A stretch of 64,000 nucleotides of DNA from Rahnella woolbedingensis (GTDB lineage: Bacteria > Pseudomonadota > Gammaproteobacteria > Enterobacterales > Enterobacteriaceae): NCBI RefSeq assembly GCF_003602095.1, contig NZ_RAHH01000001.1, positions 124,001 to 188,000 of the forward strand. Direction: 5' to 3'. Positions 49,062-58,373 of this stretch are shown here, piece by piece. Both the position numbers and the translations under genes were made by a program. How positions within the stretch are numbered: position 1 is the stretch's first letter; every line of letters starts with the position of its first letter. The notes beneath the pieces were generated by a model. The model was given only the letters and a program-made list of their open reading frames with translations. It was not told the DNA's origin and searched no databases.

Positions 49062-51734
49062 ATGTCGTCTATTCGCAAGAACAGTCTGGATAAGCTGGCG
49101 GTCCAGAACAAGGAGTTCCACTACTACAGCCTGCCACTCGCAGCCAAAACGCTGGGTGATATCCAGCGCCTGCCCAAATCCCTCAAAGTTTTATTCGAAA
49201 ATCTGCTGCGCCACGTTGATGGCGACACCGTAACGGAAAGTGATTTGCAGGAACTGGTCAACTGGCAGAAAACCGGCCATGCGGACAGGGAAATTGCTTA
49301 CCGGCCCGCGCGTGTTCTGATGCAGGATTTCACCGGCGTACCGGCGGTGGTCGATCTGGCGGCGATGCGTCAGGCGGTCAAACGCCTTGGCGGTAACGTC
49401 GAACAGGTAAACCCGTTATCCCCTGTTGATCTGGTTATCGACCACTCGGTCACTGTCGATGAATTTGGTGATGATCATGCTTTTGATGAAAACGTCCGCC
49501 TCGAAATGGAGCGTAATAACGAACGCTATCAGTTCCTGCGCTGGGGACAAAAAGCCTTCAACCGTTTTCGTGTGGTCCCGCCCGGCACCGGTATCTGCCA
49601 TCAGGTGAACCTCGAGTATCTCGGGCAAACTGTCTGGTATGAAGAACAGGATGGCAAAACGGTCGCCTATCCCGACACCCTCGTCGGTACCGATTCCCAC
49701 ACCACCATGATCAACGGTCTGGGCATTTTAGGCTGGGGCTGTGGGGGTATCGAAGCTGAAGCGGCGATGCTCGGACAGCCAGTCTCCATGCTGATCCCGG
49801 ACGTTGTCGGGTTCAAACTGACCGGTAAATTACGCGAAGGGATCACCGCGACTGACCTGGTGCTGACGGTCACGCAGATGCTGCGTAAACACGGTGTGGT
49901 CGGCAAATTCGTTGAATTCTATGGTGACGGGTTGGCTGATTTGCCGCTGGCCGACCGCGCCACCATTGCCAATATGTCGCCTGAATTCGGGGCTACCTGC
50001 GGATTCTTCCCGGTCGATGATGTGACGCTGAGCTACATGAAACTTAGCGGCCGCAGCGATGAGCAAATCGACCTGGTGAAGGCCTATTCTCAGGTGCAGG
50101 GCTTGTGGCGTAATGCCGGAGACGAGCCGGTATTTACCAGTACACTGGCGCTGGATATGGGTGAAGTCGAGCCAAGTCTGGCCGGGCCGAAACGCCCGCA
50201 GGATCGCGTGGCGTTGCCCAACGTACCCAAAGCCTTTAAAGCCGCGACGGAACTGGAGTTGGGTAACAGCAAAGCGGGGCACAGCGATAAAGAGACGTTC
50301 ACGCTGGACGGTCAGCATTATGCCCTGACCACCGGCGCGGTGGTGATTGCCGCGATCACTTCCTGTACCAATACCTCCAACCCGAGCGTGCTGATGGCTG
50401 CCGGTTTGCTGGCCAAAAATGCCGCAGAAAAAGGTCTCACCAGTAAGCCGTGGGTGAAAACCTCGCTGGCGCCGGGCTCAAAAGTGGTGACCGATTATCT
50501 TAATGCCGCCGGTCTGATGCCGTATCTGGAACAACTCGGATTTAATCTGGTGGGTTACGGGTGTACGACCTGTATCGGTAACTCCGGGCCGCTGCCTGAA
50601 CCGATTGAATCGGCTATCAAAGCCGGGGATCTGACCGTCGGTGCGGTGCTTTCCGGAAACCGTAATTTCGAAGGGCGTATTCATCCGCTGATTAAAACCA
50701 ACTGGCTGGCTTCACCGCCGCTGGTGGTGGCCTATGCGCTGGCCGGGAATATGAACGTCGTTCTGACGACCGATCCGCTGGGCGAGGACCAAGACGGCAA
50801 GCCGGTGTATCTGAGAGATATCTGGCCTTCTGCCAACGACATTGCCAATGCGGTCGGGCAGGTGACGACGGACATGTTCCACAAAGAATATGCCGAAGTC
50901 TTCAACGGTGATGCCAGCTGGCAGGCGATTCAGGTCGACGGCACGCCGACCTATACCTGGCAGGAAGACTCCACTTACATCCGTCATCCGCCGTTCTTCA
51001 GTGATATGAAAGCCGAGCCGGATGCGCTGGAAGATATCAAAGACGCCCGTATTCTGGCGATTCTGGCTGACTCCGTGACTACCGACCACATCTCGCCAGC
51101 CGGTAATATCAAAGCTGAAAGTCCGGCCGGGTTGTACCTCAAACAGCACGGCGTCGAACCGAAGGCGTTCAACTCTTACGGCTCGCGACGGGGTAACCAT
51201 GAAGTGATGATGCGCGGGACGTTCGCCAATATCCGTATCAAAAACGAAATGGTGCCGGGCGTGGAGGGTGGTTATACCCGTCATATTCCTTCGCAGGATC
51301 AGCTGGCGATTTATGATGCCGCGATGCGCTATCAGCATGAAAGTGTGCCGACGGCGGTCATAGCCGGTAAAGAGTACGGTTCAGGTTCAAGTCGTGACTG
51401 GGCGGCGAAAGGGCCGCGTCTTCTGGGGGTTCGGGTGGTTATTGCTGAATCCTTCGAGCGTATTCACCGTTCTAATCTTATCGGGATGGGTATTTTACCG
51501 CTCGAATTCCCGCAGGGTGTCACCCGTAAAACGCTGAAACTCACCGGCGATGAGCAGATAAGCGTCAGCGGATTACAAACCCTGACGCCGGGACAGGACG
51601 TGGCGGTGCATATCGTTTACGCCGACGGACATGCAGAAACAGTGAATGCCCGCTGTCGTATCGATACCGGGAATGAGCTGACGTACTTCCAGAACGGCGG
51701 CATTTTGCATTACGTGATCCGTAAAATGCTGTAA
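49062..51734 (+). CDS. acnA: Aconitate hydratase A
   Basis: 890 residues of the IRP/AcnA type. The three iron-sulfur ligands are Cys435 (SCTNTSNPSV), Cys501 and Cys504 (GCTTCIGNSGP); the swivel domain contains GSGSSRDWAAKG. It isomerises citrate to isocitrate; AcnA is the stable, stress and stationary-phase form and in its apo state binds mRNA. Start ATG 49062 with AAGGAG. Follows cysB as in E. coli. Confidence 0.98.
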   Translation: MSSIRKNSLDKLAVQNKEFHYYSLPLAAKTLGDIQRLPKSLKVLFENLLRHVDGDTVTESDLQELVNWQKTGHADREIAYRPARVLMQDFTGVPAVVDLAAMRQAVKRLGGNVEQVNPLSPVDLVIDHSVTVDEFGDDHAFDENVRLEMERNNERYQFLRWGQKAFNRFRVVPPGTGICHQVNLEYLGQTVWYEEQDGKTVAYPDTLVGTDSHTTMINGLGILGWGCGGIEAEAAMLGQPVSMLIPDVVGFKLTGKLREGITATDLVLTVTQMLRKHGVVGKFVEFYGDGLADLPLADRATIANMSPEFGATCGFFPVDDVTLSYMKLSGRSDEQIDLVKAYSQVQGLWRNAGDEPVFTSTLALDMGEVEPSLAGPKRPQDRVALPNVPKAFKAATELELGNSKAGHSDKETFTLDGQHYALTTGAVVIAAITSCTNTSNPSVLMAAGLLAKNAAEKGLTSKPWVKTSLAPGSKVVTDYLNAAGLMPYLEQLGFNLVGYGCTTCIGNSGPLPEPIESAIKAGDLTVGAVLSGNRNFEGRIHPLIKTNWLASPPLVVAYALAGNMNVVLTTDPLGEDQDGKPVYLRDIWPSANDIANAVGQVTTDMFHKEYAEVFNGDASWQAIQVDGTPTYTWQEDSTYIRHPPFFSDMKAEPDALEDIKDARILAILADSVTTDHISPAGNIKAESPAGLYLKQHGVEPKAFNSYGSRRGNHEVMMRGTFANIRIKNEMVPGVEGGYTRHIPSQDQLAIYDAAMRYQHESVPTAVIAGKEYGSGSSRDWAAKGPRLLGVRVVIAESFERIHRSNLIGMGILPLEFPQGVTRKTLKLTGDEQISVSGLQTLTPGQDVAVHIVYADGHAETVNARCRIDTGNELTYFQNGGILHYVIRKML

Positions 51735-51755
51735 AACCTGTTCTTCTGCCAATAA

Positions 51756-51786
51756 AAAAGGGCACCTTCTTAAGGTGCCCTTAATA
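51756..51786. terminator. Terminator between acnA and ribA
   Basis: Perfect AAGGGCACCTT/AAGGTGCCCTT with loop CTT, preceded by A-run and followed by TTAATATTTT; suits both converging genes. Confidence 0.9.
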
Positions 51787-51808
51787 TTTTCATCGGACTA
51801 TAGAATCC

Positions 51809-52399
51809 TTACTTGTCGAGCAGGTGACCCATTTTGGCCGCTTTGGTCGACAGGTAGCGTTCGTTTTCCGGGTTGCGGCCCACAATCAGCGGGACGCGTT
51901 CGGTGATGTTTATTCCGGCCTCTGTCAGGATTTCGACTTTCTTCGGATTGTTGGTCAGCAGGCGAACGGAATCGACGCCGAGCAATTTAAACATGTCCGC
52001 ACACAGCGTGAAATCACGTTCGTCTGCGGCAAATCCGAGCTGGTGGTTGGCTTCGACGGTATCGTAGCCTTTGTCCTGAAGCGCATAAGCACGGATTTTA
52101 TTGAGCAAGCCGATGTTACGGCCTTCCTGACGGTGATACATCAGGATGCCACGGCCTTCCTCAGCAATGTGATTAAGTGCCGCTTCAAGCTGGAAACCGC
52201 AGTCACAGCGCAGGCTGAACAAAGCATCACCGGTCAGGCATTCAGAGTGAACTCGTGCAAGAACGGGTGTTTCACCGCTGATGTCACCAAATACTAACGC
52301 CAGGTGGTCGTGCCCGGTGGCCAATTCTTCAAAACCCACCATCAGGAAATCGCCCCAAGGTGTTGGCAGATTGGCTTCTGCCACCCGTTTCAGCTGCAT
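51809..52399 (-). CDS. ribA: GTP cyclohydrolase II
   Basis: 196 residues from ATG 52399, the family start [18 protein letters not shown]; seven extra codons upstream have no support. Zinc ligands are Cys54, Cys65 and Cys67 ([14 protein letters not shown]); the GTP-site '[21 protein letters not shown]' follows. It opens GTP as the first step of riboflavin synthesis. Divergent from pgpB. Confidence 0.98.
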   Translation of the reverse strand: MQLKRVAEANLPTPWGDFLMVGFEELATGHDHLALVFGDISGETPVLARVHSECLTGDALFSLRCDCGFQLEAALNHIAEEGRGILMYHRQEGRNIGLLNKIRAYALQDKGYDTVEANHQLGFAADERDFTLCADMFKLLGVDSVRLLTNNPKKVEILTEAGINITERVPLIVGRNPENERYLSTKAAKMGHLLDK

Positions 52400-52690
52400 T
52401 TTACGCTCCAAAAAAACCACAAATAGTCTTGATTCACAGTGAGTATTTTACTTGTTGATGCGCATCCTACTTTCAGATGCGGCCTGTGGATAGGGAATCG
52501 GTGCCTTTCCATCATGACAGGGCACCATTTTGCCACAGTTTGCTGTTCATTTTAGCGGGAATATTTGAACGATTAGTTCATAAGATATGAATTATAACTG
52601 CATCTTCAACAATCGAAGCGTTGAGAATGTGACGAAGTGACAACGTTGGTACACTCCAACTCTTTTTTACGAATGACGGAAGGGATGACT

Positions 52691-53446
52691 ATGTTTGATA
52701 TCGCCAAACGCACAGCACTCGGCGCTGTAATTTTAATGCTGATGCCCGCCGCGGTATGGATAAGCGGATGGCTCTGGGTGCCGGGAGAAAATCCTTCTGT
52801 TTTACGCCCGCTGTACTGGGTGACCGAAACGGTGAGCGAGCCCTGGGGTATTCTCACCACCGTCATTCTTTGTGGCTGGTTCTTGTGGTGTTTGCGCTTT
52901 CGTCTCAAACCCGCCATCGGGCTGGGCGTGATTATCGCCGCCTCGCTGCTGGTCGGGCAATACGCGAAAGATTTCATCAAGGGAGAAGTGCGTGAGCCGC
53001 GACCGTATGTGGCGTGGCTGGGCACCGACCACCAGATGAACGTCGGTGAGTTTTATGCGCAAAAAAGCAAATTGCGTGGCAAGCAGGTGAAAGAAATTCT
53101 CGGCGATGACGTACAAATTCCGCACTGGCTGAACAAAAGCTGGCAAAACGATACCGGCTACGCGTTTCCTTCCGGGCATACCATGTTTGCTGCCACCTGG
53201 GCTTTGTTAGGCATCGGGTTGTTATGGCGTCGTAAGCACTACAAAACGGTCACGGTGCTGATGGTGTGGGCGGTGGTGGTCATGGGCAGCCGTCTGATGC
53301 TGGGTATGCACTGGCCGCGTGACCTGCTGGCCTCCGTAGGGATCAGCTGGATACTGGTGACGCTGGCCTGCTGGCTGACCGAGCGCTATGTCGGACCGCT
53401 GACGCCACCGCCGGCTGAAAAGCAGGAAATCAGCGAACGCGACTAG
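52691..53446 (+). CDS. pgpB: Phosphatidylglycerophosphatase B (PAP2 family)
   Basis: 251 residues from ATG 52691 (GGAAGGG six bases upstream; ATG 52685 would be too close). Six transmembrane helices and the three PAP2 motifs: KGEVREPRP, PSGH and SRLMLGMHWPRD. It dephosphorylates phosphatidylglycerophosphate and undecaprenyl pyrophosphate at the inner membrane. Downstream are lapA and lapB as in E. coli. Confidence 0.95.
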   Translation: MFDIAKRTALGAVILMLMPAAVWISGWLWVPGENPSVLRPLYWVTETVSEPWGILTTVILCGWFLWCLRFRLKPAIGLGVIIAASLLVGQYAKDFIKGEVREPRPYVAWLGTDHQMNVGEFYAQKSKLRGKQVKEILGDDVQIPHWLNKSWQNDTGYAFPSGHTMFAATWALLGIGLLWRRKHYKTVTVLMVWAVVVMGSRLMLGMHWPRDLLASVGISWILVTLACWLTERYVGPLTPPPAEKQEISERD

Positions 53447-53731
53447 CCGTGCAATAGCCGGTAAATGACCGGTAAGTGTTTGTCATCCAAAGGGGCCGTC
53501 TGTCGTGCCCCTTTAATTTGCGCCATTCATCCCCATATACCTATCATTAGCCTGATTGCACAGAGGCATGCAGCGTCGGATACATCCTTTAAAACTGTAC
53601 GAAATTGATACGGATTGCATTTAAAGCTACGGCAATATTTCCCTGCTTTGTCCGGAAATGCTAACTTATTAGGTCGGGACGAGAGTTTTTGCCATAATTC
53701 ATCCGGTACATCCGGCATTACAGGAATGAAT

Positions 53732-54043
53732 GTGAAATATTTGCTGATTTTTTTATTTTTGCTGGTCATTGTTGTGATTTCTATCACTTTGGGTGCCCAT
53801 AACGATCAGACTGTGACCTTCAACTATTTGCTGGCGCAGGGTGACTATCGTGTTTCCACACTGCTTGCCGTGTTGTTTGCCACAGGTTTTATTCTCGGCT
53901 GGGTCATTTGCGGGTTGTTCTACCTCCGCGTCCGGGTGTCACTGGGGCGTGCACAACGTAAAATCAAACGTCTTGAACAACAAATTGAGCCTGTGGCCGT
54001 CGTTACGCCACCAGCAGCATCTTATGATGTCAGCAAGGAATAA
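53732..54043 (+). CDS. lapA: Lipopolysaccharide assembly protein A
   Basis: 103 residues with two transmembrane helices (about 2-22 and 42-64) and a C-terminal cytoplasmic coiled coil (LGRAQRKIKRLEQQIEP). I chose GTG 53732, six bases after AGGA, giving MKYLLIFLFL as in E. coli; ATG 53726 lies right on the Shine-Dalgarno. LapA works with LapB in controlling LpxC and lipopolysaccharide export. lapB follows after six bases. Confidence 0.92.
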   Translation: MKYLLIFLFLLVIVVISITLGAHNDQTVTFNYLLAQGDYRVSTLLAVLFATGFILGWVICGLFYLRVRVSLGRAQRKIKRLEQQIEPVAVVTPPAASYDVSKE

Positions 54044-54049
54044 TCTTCT

Positions 54050-55219
54050 ATGTTAGAACTGCTGTTTCTGTTGTTGCCCGTTGCTGCCGCCTATGGCTGG
54101 TACATGGGGCGCAGAAGTTCTCAGCAGGATAAACAGGAAAATGCTAACCGCCTGTCGCGTGAATACGTAGCGGGGGTTAACTTCCTGCTTTCCAATCAGC
54201 AGGACAAAGCGGTCGACCTGTTCCTCGAAATGTTGAAAGAGGACAGCAGCACAGTCGAAGCGCACCTGACTCTGGGTAACCTCTTTCGCTCCCGTGGCGA
54301 AGTGGATCGCGCAATCCGTATCCACCAGTCGCTGATGGAAAGTGCCTCGCTGACCTTCGAACAACGCCTGCTTGCCGTTCAGCAACTGGGCCGTGACTAC
54401 ATGGCTGCCGGTTTTTATGACCGCGCCGAAGACATGTTCAATCAGCTGGTGAAAGAGCAGGATTACCAGGTTTTCGCGCTCGAACAACTGCTGGTCATTC
54501 ATCAGGCGACCAGCGACTGGCAGAATGCCATCGACGTGGCTGAACGTCTGGTCAAACTGGGCAAAGAAAACCGCCGTAAAGAAATTGCACATTTCTGGTG
54601 CGAACTGGCGTTGCAGGCGATGGTCGCCGATGATTTTGATAAAGCGATGGGACTGCTGAAAAAGGCGGCGGCGGCAGATAAACTCTGTGCCCGCGTCTCT
54701 ATCATGCAGGGGCGGATTTTACTGGCGCAGGGTGAATATCGCAAAGCGACGGAAGCCTTGCAGCGCGTGCTGGAGCAGGATAAAGAACTGGTCAGCGAAG
54801 CGCTGCCAATGCTTCAGGAATGCTATCAGAACCTGAAAGATACCCTGAGCTGGGCCGAGTTCCTCAAACGTTGTGTGGATGAAAATACCGGTGCGGTTGC
54901 TGAGCTGATGCTGGCGGAAATCATTCATGATGAGGAAGGGCGTGAGACGGCGCAGAACTACATTAACCGCCAGCTTCAGCGCCATCCGACCATGCGTGTG
55001 TTCCATCACCTGATGGATTACCATCTGGCGGATGCAGAAGAGGGGCGTGCGAAGGAAAGCCTGGTCTTACTGCGTGACATGGTCGGCGAACAGATCCGCA
55101 CCAAACCCCGTTACCGCTGCCATAAATGCGGCTTTACTGCGCATTCACTGTACTGGCATTGCCCGTCATGCCGTGGCTGGGCGACGATCAAACCAATACG
55201 CGGACTTGACGGTCAATAA
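54050..55219 (+). CDS. lapB: Lipopolysaccharide assembly protein B
   Basis: 389 residues. An N-terminal membrane anchor (about 1-20), then repeated TPR helices (about 40-340) and a C-terminal rubredoxin-like zinc domain (YRCHKCGFTAHSLYWHCPSCRGW). LapB (YciM) brings LpxC to FtsH for degradation and so limits lipid A synthesis. Shares an operon with lapA. Confidence 0.97.
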   Translation: MLELLFLLLPVAAAYGWYMGRRSSQQDKQENANRLSREYVAGVNFLLSNQQDKAVDLFLEMLKEDSSTVEAHLTLGNLFRSRGEVDRAIRIHQSLMESASLTFEQRLLAVQQLGRDYMAAGFYDRAEDMFNQLVKEQDYQVFALEQLLVIHQATSDWQNAIDVAERLVKLGKENRRKEIAHFWCELALQAMVADDFDKAMGLLKKAAAADKLCARVSIMQGRILLAQGEYRKATEALQRVLEQDKELVSEALPMLQECYQNLKDTLSWAEFLKRCVDENTGAVAELMLAEIIHDEEGRETAQNYINRQLQRHPTMRVFHHLMDYHLADAEEGRAKESLVLLRDMVGEQIRTKPRYRCHKCGFTAHSLYWHCPSCRGWATIKPIRGLDGQ

Positions 55220-55368
55220 CTTTCCCCTTCATATTTCGTATTGCAGATGCACTGGCTGCACCTTCTCACCCGAATCACTGACTTCATTCAGCCCATCGGG
55301 ATTCGTTCGTTTGCCGCCTGTCTGCAACACGAATTATTTTGGGGAAAGAAACGGGGAGTATTTAATAA

Positions 55369-55656
55369 TTACTTCTTTTTGCTGCTGGTCTTACGGGCAT
55401 TGAGCAAAGTACGTAATTTCTTGATTTCTTTGGTAGTCAGCGCAGGTTCAGTTTCTTCCGCCAGATGCTGATTATCAATCTCGTGTTCGGTCGCTTTGGC
55501 GGCCTTTTTGCTTTTTGGCGCGGCAGGATTAAAACTCTGTTCCAGTCGTGCTGCGACTTCTGCGCTTAATGAATGTTCTGCGTCAGCGGCGGCGTTTTTG
55601 ATCAGCTCTTTTAATTCAACCGGAATTTTGACGGTCAGGGTTGTTATCTCACTCAT
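55369..55656 (-). CDS. Ribbon-helix-helix (Arc-like) DNA-binding protein
   Basis: 95 residues. The first 45 residues (EITTLTVKIPVELKELIKNAAADAEHSLSAEVAARLEQSF) form a beta strand and two helices of the Arc/MetJ ribbon-helix-helix type. A charged middle leads to a Lys-rich tail (ARKTSSKKK). No toxin-like gene is next to it, so it is not an evident antitoxin. It lies on the minus strand between lapB and pyrF, where E. coli has no such gene. ATG 55656 has AAGG nine bases upstream. Function unknown. Confidence 0.78.
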   Translation of the reverse strand: MSEITTLTVKIPVELKELIKNAAADAEHSLSAEVAARLEQSFNPAAPKSKKAAKATEHEIDNQHLAEETEPALTTKEIKKLRTLLNARKTSSKKK

Positions 55657-55847
55657 TTTTCAGCCTTTCCTTAGAGTAAAAGTAACAAGCTATGCCAGCC
55701 TTGTCGTGTCGTCTAGTGATTCACAAAAATTTAATAAATCTGTCACATTATGTGTAGCTGTGAATTCAGCGTTTTGCCATGTAAAATGCGGGCGGCAAAA
55801 AAACTATTTTTCCTTCCCGATTTGAATTCACACAAGAGGCTGACGAT

Positions 55848-56576
55848 ATGAAGTCTGAAAATAACATTAACAACAACGACTTAAATACATCACCTATTGT
55901 TGTCGCACTTGACTATGCCGACAAATCCTCCGCGCTGGCGTTTGCCGATAAGATTGACCCACGTGATTGCCGCCTGAAAGTGGGCAAAGAGATGTTCACG
56001 CATTTTGGTCCGCAGATGGTCAAAGATTTGCAAACCCGCGGTTTTGACGTTTTTCTCGATTTGAAATTCCACGATATTCCGAATACCACCGCGCGTGCCG
56101 TTGCCGCCGCGGCCGATCTGGGCGTGTGGATGGTCAACGTCCACGCCAGCGGCGGGGCGCGTATGATGACCGCAGCCAAAGAAGCGCTGGCACCCTTTGG
56201 TAAAGATGCCCCGTTGCTGATTGCGGTGACCGTTCTGACCAGTATGGAAAGCAGTGATCTGGCGGACTTAGGTATTACCCTTTCTCCTGCCGATTACGCC
56301 GAGCGTCTGGCGCGTCTGACCCGTGATTGTGGTCTGGACGGTGTGGTGTGTTCTGCTCAGGAAGCGACGCGCTTCAAATCTGCGCTGGGCCAGGCATTCC
56401 AGCTGGTGACGCCGGGCATTCGTCCTGCGGGCAGTAAGGCAGACGATCAGCGTCGCGTTATGACCCCGCAGGAGGCGCTGGCCGCCGGTGTCGATTACAT
56501 GGTGATTGGCCGTCCGATTACGCAGTCAGCCGATCCGGCGCAGACCCTGCGTGATATCCGCACCTCCCTGCGTTAA
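55848..56576 (+). CDS. pyrF: Orotidine 5'-phosphate decarboxylase
   Basis: 242 residues, TIM barrel. Active-site [10 protein letters not shown] and the phosphate-binding 'VTPGIRP' and 'VIGRPIT' are present. It decarboxylates OMP to UMP, the last step of pyrimidine synthesis. A 10-residue Asn-rich head precedes [12 protein letters not shown]. yciH follows after 12 bases with a separate Shine-Dalgarno, as in E. coli. Confidence 0.98.
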   Translation: MKSENNINNNDLNTSPIVVALDYADKSSALAFADKIDPRDCRLKVGKEMFTHFGPQMVKDLQTRGFDVFLDLKFHDIPNTTARAVAAAADLGVWMVNVHASGGARMMTAAKEALAPFGKDAPLLIAVTVLTSMESSDLADLGITLSPADYAERLARLTRDCGLDGVVCSAQEATRFKSALGQAFQLVTPGIRPAGSKADDQRRVMTPQEALAAGVDYMVIGRPITQSADPAQTLRDIRTSLR

Positions 56577-56588
56577 GAAGGAAAACGT

Positions 56589-56918
56589 ATGAGCAATGAC
56601 AACAACAGCCGTCTGGTCTATTCAACCGACAGCGGAAGGATTGATGAGCCGAAAGCCGTCGTCGTGCGCCCGCAAGGGGACGGTATTGTGCGTATTCAGC
56701 GCCAGACCAGCGGCCGTAAAGGTAAAGGCGTGTGCCTGATCACCGGCGTCAGTCTTGATGATGTCGCACTGGAAAAACTCGCGGCGGAACTGAAGAAGAA
56801 ATGCGGTTGCGGCGGGGCGGTGAAAGAGGGCGTGATTGAGATCCAGGGCGATAAACGCGACCTGCTCAAACAGTTGCTGGAAGCCAAAGGAATGAAAGTG
56901 AAACTGGCAGGCGGCTGA
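56589..56918 (+). CDS. yciH: YciH, SUI1/eIF1-like protein
   Basis: 109 residues; the C-terminal SUI1 domain includes RQTSGRKGKGVCLITGVSLDD and LAAELKKKCGCGGAVKEGVIEIQGDKRD. It resembles eukaryotic initiation factor 1 and, in E. coli tests, discriminates initiation complexes, but its natural role is unclear. Co-transcribed with pyrF. Confidence 0.95.
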   Translation: MSNDNNSRLVYSTDSGRIDEPKAVVVRPQGDGIVRIQRQTSGRKGKGVCLITGVSLDDVALEKLAAELKKKCGCGGAVKEGVIEIQGDKRDLLKQLLEAKGMKVKLAGG

Positions 56919-56932
56919 AAGGGATAAACAAT

Positions 56933-56963
56933 AAGATGCTGCATCCTTACGGTGCAGCATCTT
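56933..56963 (+). terminator. Hairpin downstream of yciH
   Basis: Perfect 11-bp arms AAGATGCTGCA/TGCAGCATCTT around nine bases, 14 bp past the stop. U-run weak (CTTG). Confidence 0.65.
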
Positions 56964-57126
56964 GTGCGACTTTAGAGATATCACAACGCCGGGAGCGTTG
57001 TTTGTCATCCAAAAAGATGACAAGAAAGGTGACCTGAAAAACTGCCCAATCCTATTTTTAGCTTTATTCGTTGCTTAACGCTTACGTTTTTGATGCCAAT
57101 GAAATAGAACTTATTCTCTGACAGTT

Positions 57127-57345
57127 TTATTTACTGACCTGGTGCCCGACAATACCCCCTACCGCAGCGCCGCCGAGTGTCCCTAACGTACTGCCGTCAG
57201 TCAGAACTGCACCGCCCAGCGCACCGGCACCCGCACCAATTGCGGTGTTACGGTCACGCTTAGACCAGTTACCACAAGCACTGACAGACATCGCCAGAGT
57301 AAGAACCAGTGCAATACTGGCAACACGTTTATTTACGAGCATCAT
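57127..57345 (-). CDS. osmB: Osmotically inducible lipoprotein OsmB
   Basis: 72 residues. Signal peptide with lipobox SVSAC (Cys24), then a glycine-zipper domain, 'NWSKRDRNTAIGAGAGALGGAVLTDGSTLGTLGGAAVGGIVGHQ', nearly identical to E. coli OsmB. Outer-membrane lipoprotein induced by osmotic and stationary-phase stress through RpoS and Rcs in E. coli. Adjacent ATGs at the start (57345 and 57342). Confidence 0.95.
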   Translation of the reverse strand: MMLVNKRVASIALVLTLAMSVSACGNWSKRDRNTAIGAGAGALGGAVLTDGSTLGTLGGAAVGGIVGHQVSK

Positions 57346-57391
57346 AATATTTCTCCTTTCCAGACGCAGTTGTGCATCCGTTAATTAAAAA

Positions 57392-57437
57392 TAGTGAAAT
57401 GGATATTCATTCACTAGGTGAATAATCTTAATTCACC
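57392..57437. promoter_or_regulatory. Cluster of TTCAC/GTGAA palindromes between osmB and the araD-like gene
   Basis: ATTCAC-TAG-GTGAAT (57409-57423) is a perfect palindrome. TAGTGAA at 57392-57398 pairs with the overlapping TTCACTA at 57410-57416, and a further ATTCACC follows at 57431-57437. The repeated half-site suggests an operator, for osmB or the epimerase gene; the regulator is unknown. Confidence 0.45.
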
Positions 57438-57614
57438 ATGAACCCGTCTTCTCACCACACAAAAAACTAAAAACAGCGAACAGCATGACCCCATTTCCGG
57501 AGCAAACAGGCACTTTTACGTTTGCAGCAGAACTGTACGCACTCTTTAGCGATTTGCCCCATACCTGCTCGCAGCCCCCGACCAGACAATAAAGCATCGC
57601 AATAAGAGGGAACC

Positions 57615-58313
57615 ATGATGCTTAAACAACTGAAAGAGCAGGTATTAGAGGCCAATCTGGCACTGCCGCGCCACAATCTGGTGACCTTTACCTGGGGAAA
57701 TGTCAGCGCCGTTGACCGTGCTGAAGGGCTGATAGTGATTAAACCGTCGGGAGTGGAATACGACCACATGGGCGTGGACGACATGGTGGTGGTGGAACTG
57801 GAAACCGGCAAAATCGTTGAGGGCAGCAAAAAGCCGTCTTCGGATACTGATACTCACCGGGTACTGTACCTCAATTTCCCAGAAGCGGGCGGTATTGTTC
57901 ATACACATTCGCGCCACGCGACCATCTGGTCCCAGGCCGGTCTGGACATTCCGGCATGGGGCACCACTCACGCGGATTATTTCTACGGCAATATTCCCTG
58001 CACACGCCGGATGACGGAAGAGGAAATTGCCGGACGTTATGAATGGGAAACCGGCGAAGTGATCGTCAAAACTTTCGCTGAAAGAAACCTGTCACCGGCA
58101 GATATTCCGGCGGTACTGGTGCATTCACACGGGCCGTTTACCTGGGGAACTGATGCACAGAACGCCGTGCATAATGCCGTGGTGCTGGAAGAAATCGCGT
58201 ATATGGGGATTTTCTCACGCCAGTTAACGCCGCAGCTGCCGGATATGCAGCCACAGCTTTTAGACAAGCATTACCTGCGCAAACACGGTAAGAATGCCTA
58301 CTACGGCCAGTAA
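57615..58313 (+). CDS. L-ribulose-5-phosphate 4-epimerase (AraD/SgbE/UlaF family)
   Basis: 232 residues, class II aldolase fold, close to AraD throughout: [30 protein letters not shown]. Metal ligands His96 and His98 (GIVHTHSRH) and His in LVHSHGPF, Asp78-region 'KPSSDTDTH', and the C-terminal Tyr ([15 protein letters not shown]) are present. It should interconvert L-ribulose-5-P and D-xylulose-5-P. No araBA, ulaD or sgb genes are next to it, so the sugar cannot be named. ATGATG start; GAGGG upstream. A hairpin separates it from the converging regulator gene. Confidence 0.85.
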   Translation: MMLKQLKEQVLEANLALPRHNLVTFTWGNVSAVDRAEGLIVIKPSGVEYDHMGVDDMVVVELETGKIVEGSKKPSSDTDTHRVLYLNFPEAGGIVHTHSRHATIWSQAGLDIPAWGTTHADYFYGNIPCTRRMTEEEIAGRYEWETGEVIVKTFAERNLSPADIPAVLVHSHGPFTWGTDAQNAVHNAVVLEEIAYMGIFSRQLTPQLPDMQPQLLDKHYLRKHGKNAYYGQ

Positions 58314-58323
58314 CCCTGTGCAA

Positions 58324-58359
58324 ACTTCAGGTTGCAGGCACGCTGACTGCAACCGAAGT
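58324..58359. terminator. Hairpin between the epimerase and DeoR genes
   Basis: ACTTCAGGTTGCAG against CTGCAACCGAAGT, with one bulged A; placed in the middle of the convergent gap. Confidence 0.7.
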
Positions 58360-58373
58360 ATTGCTGCTGCACA

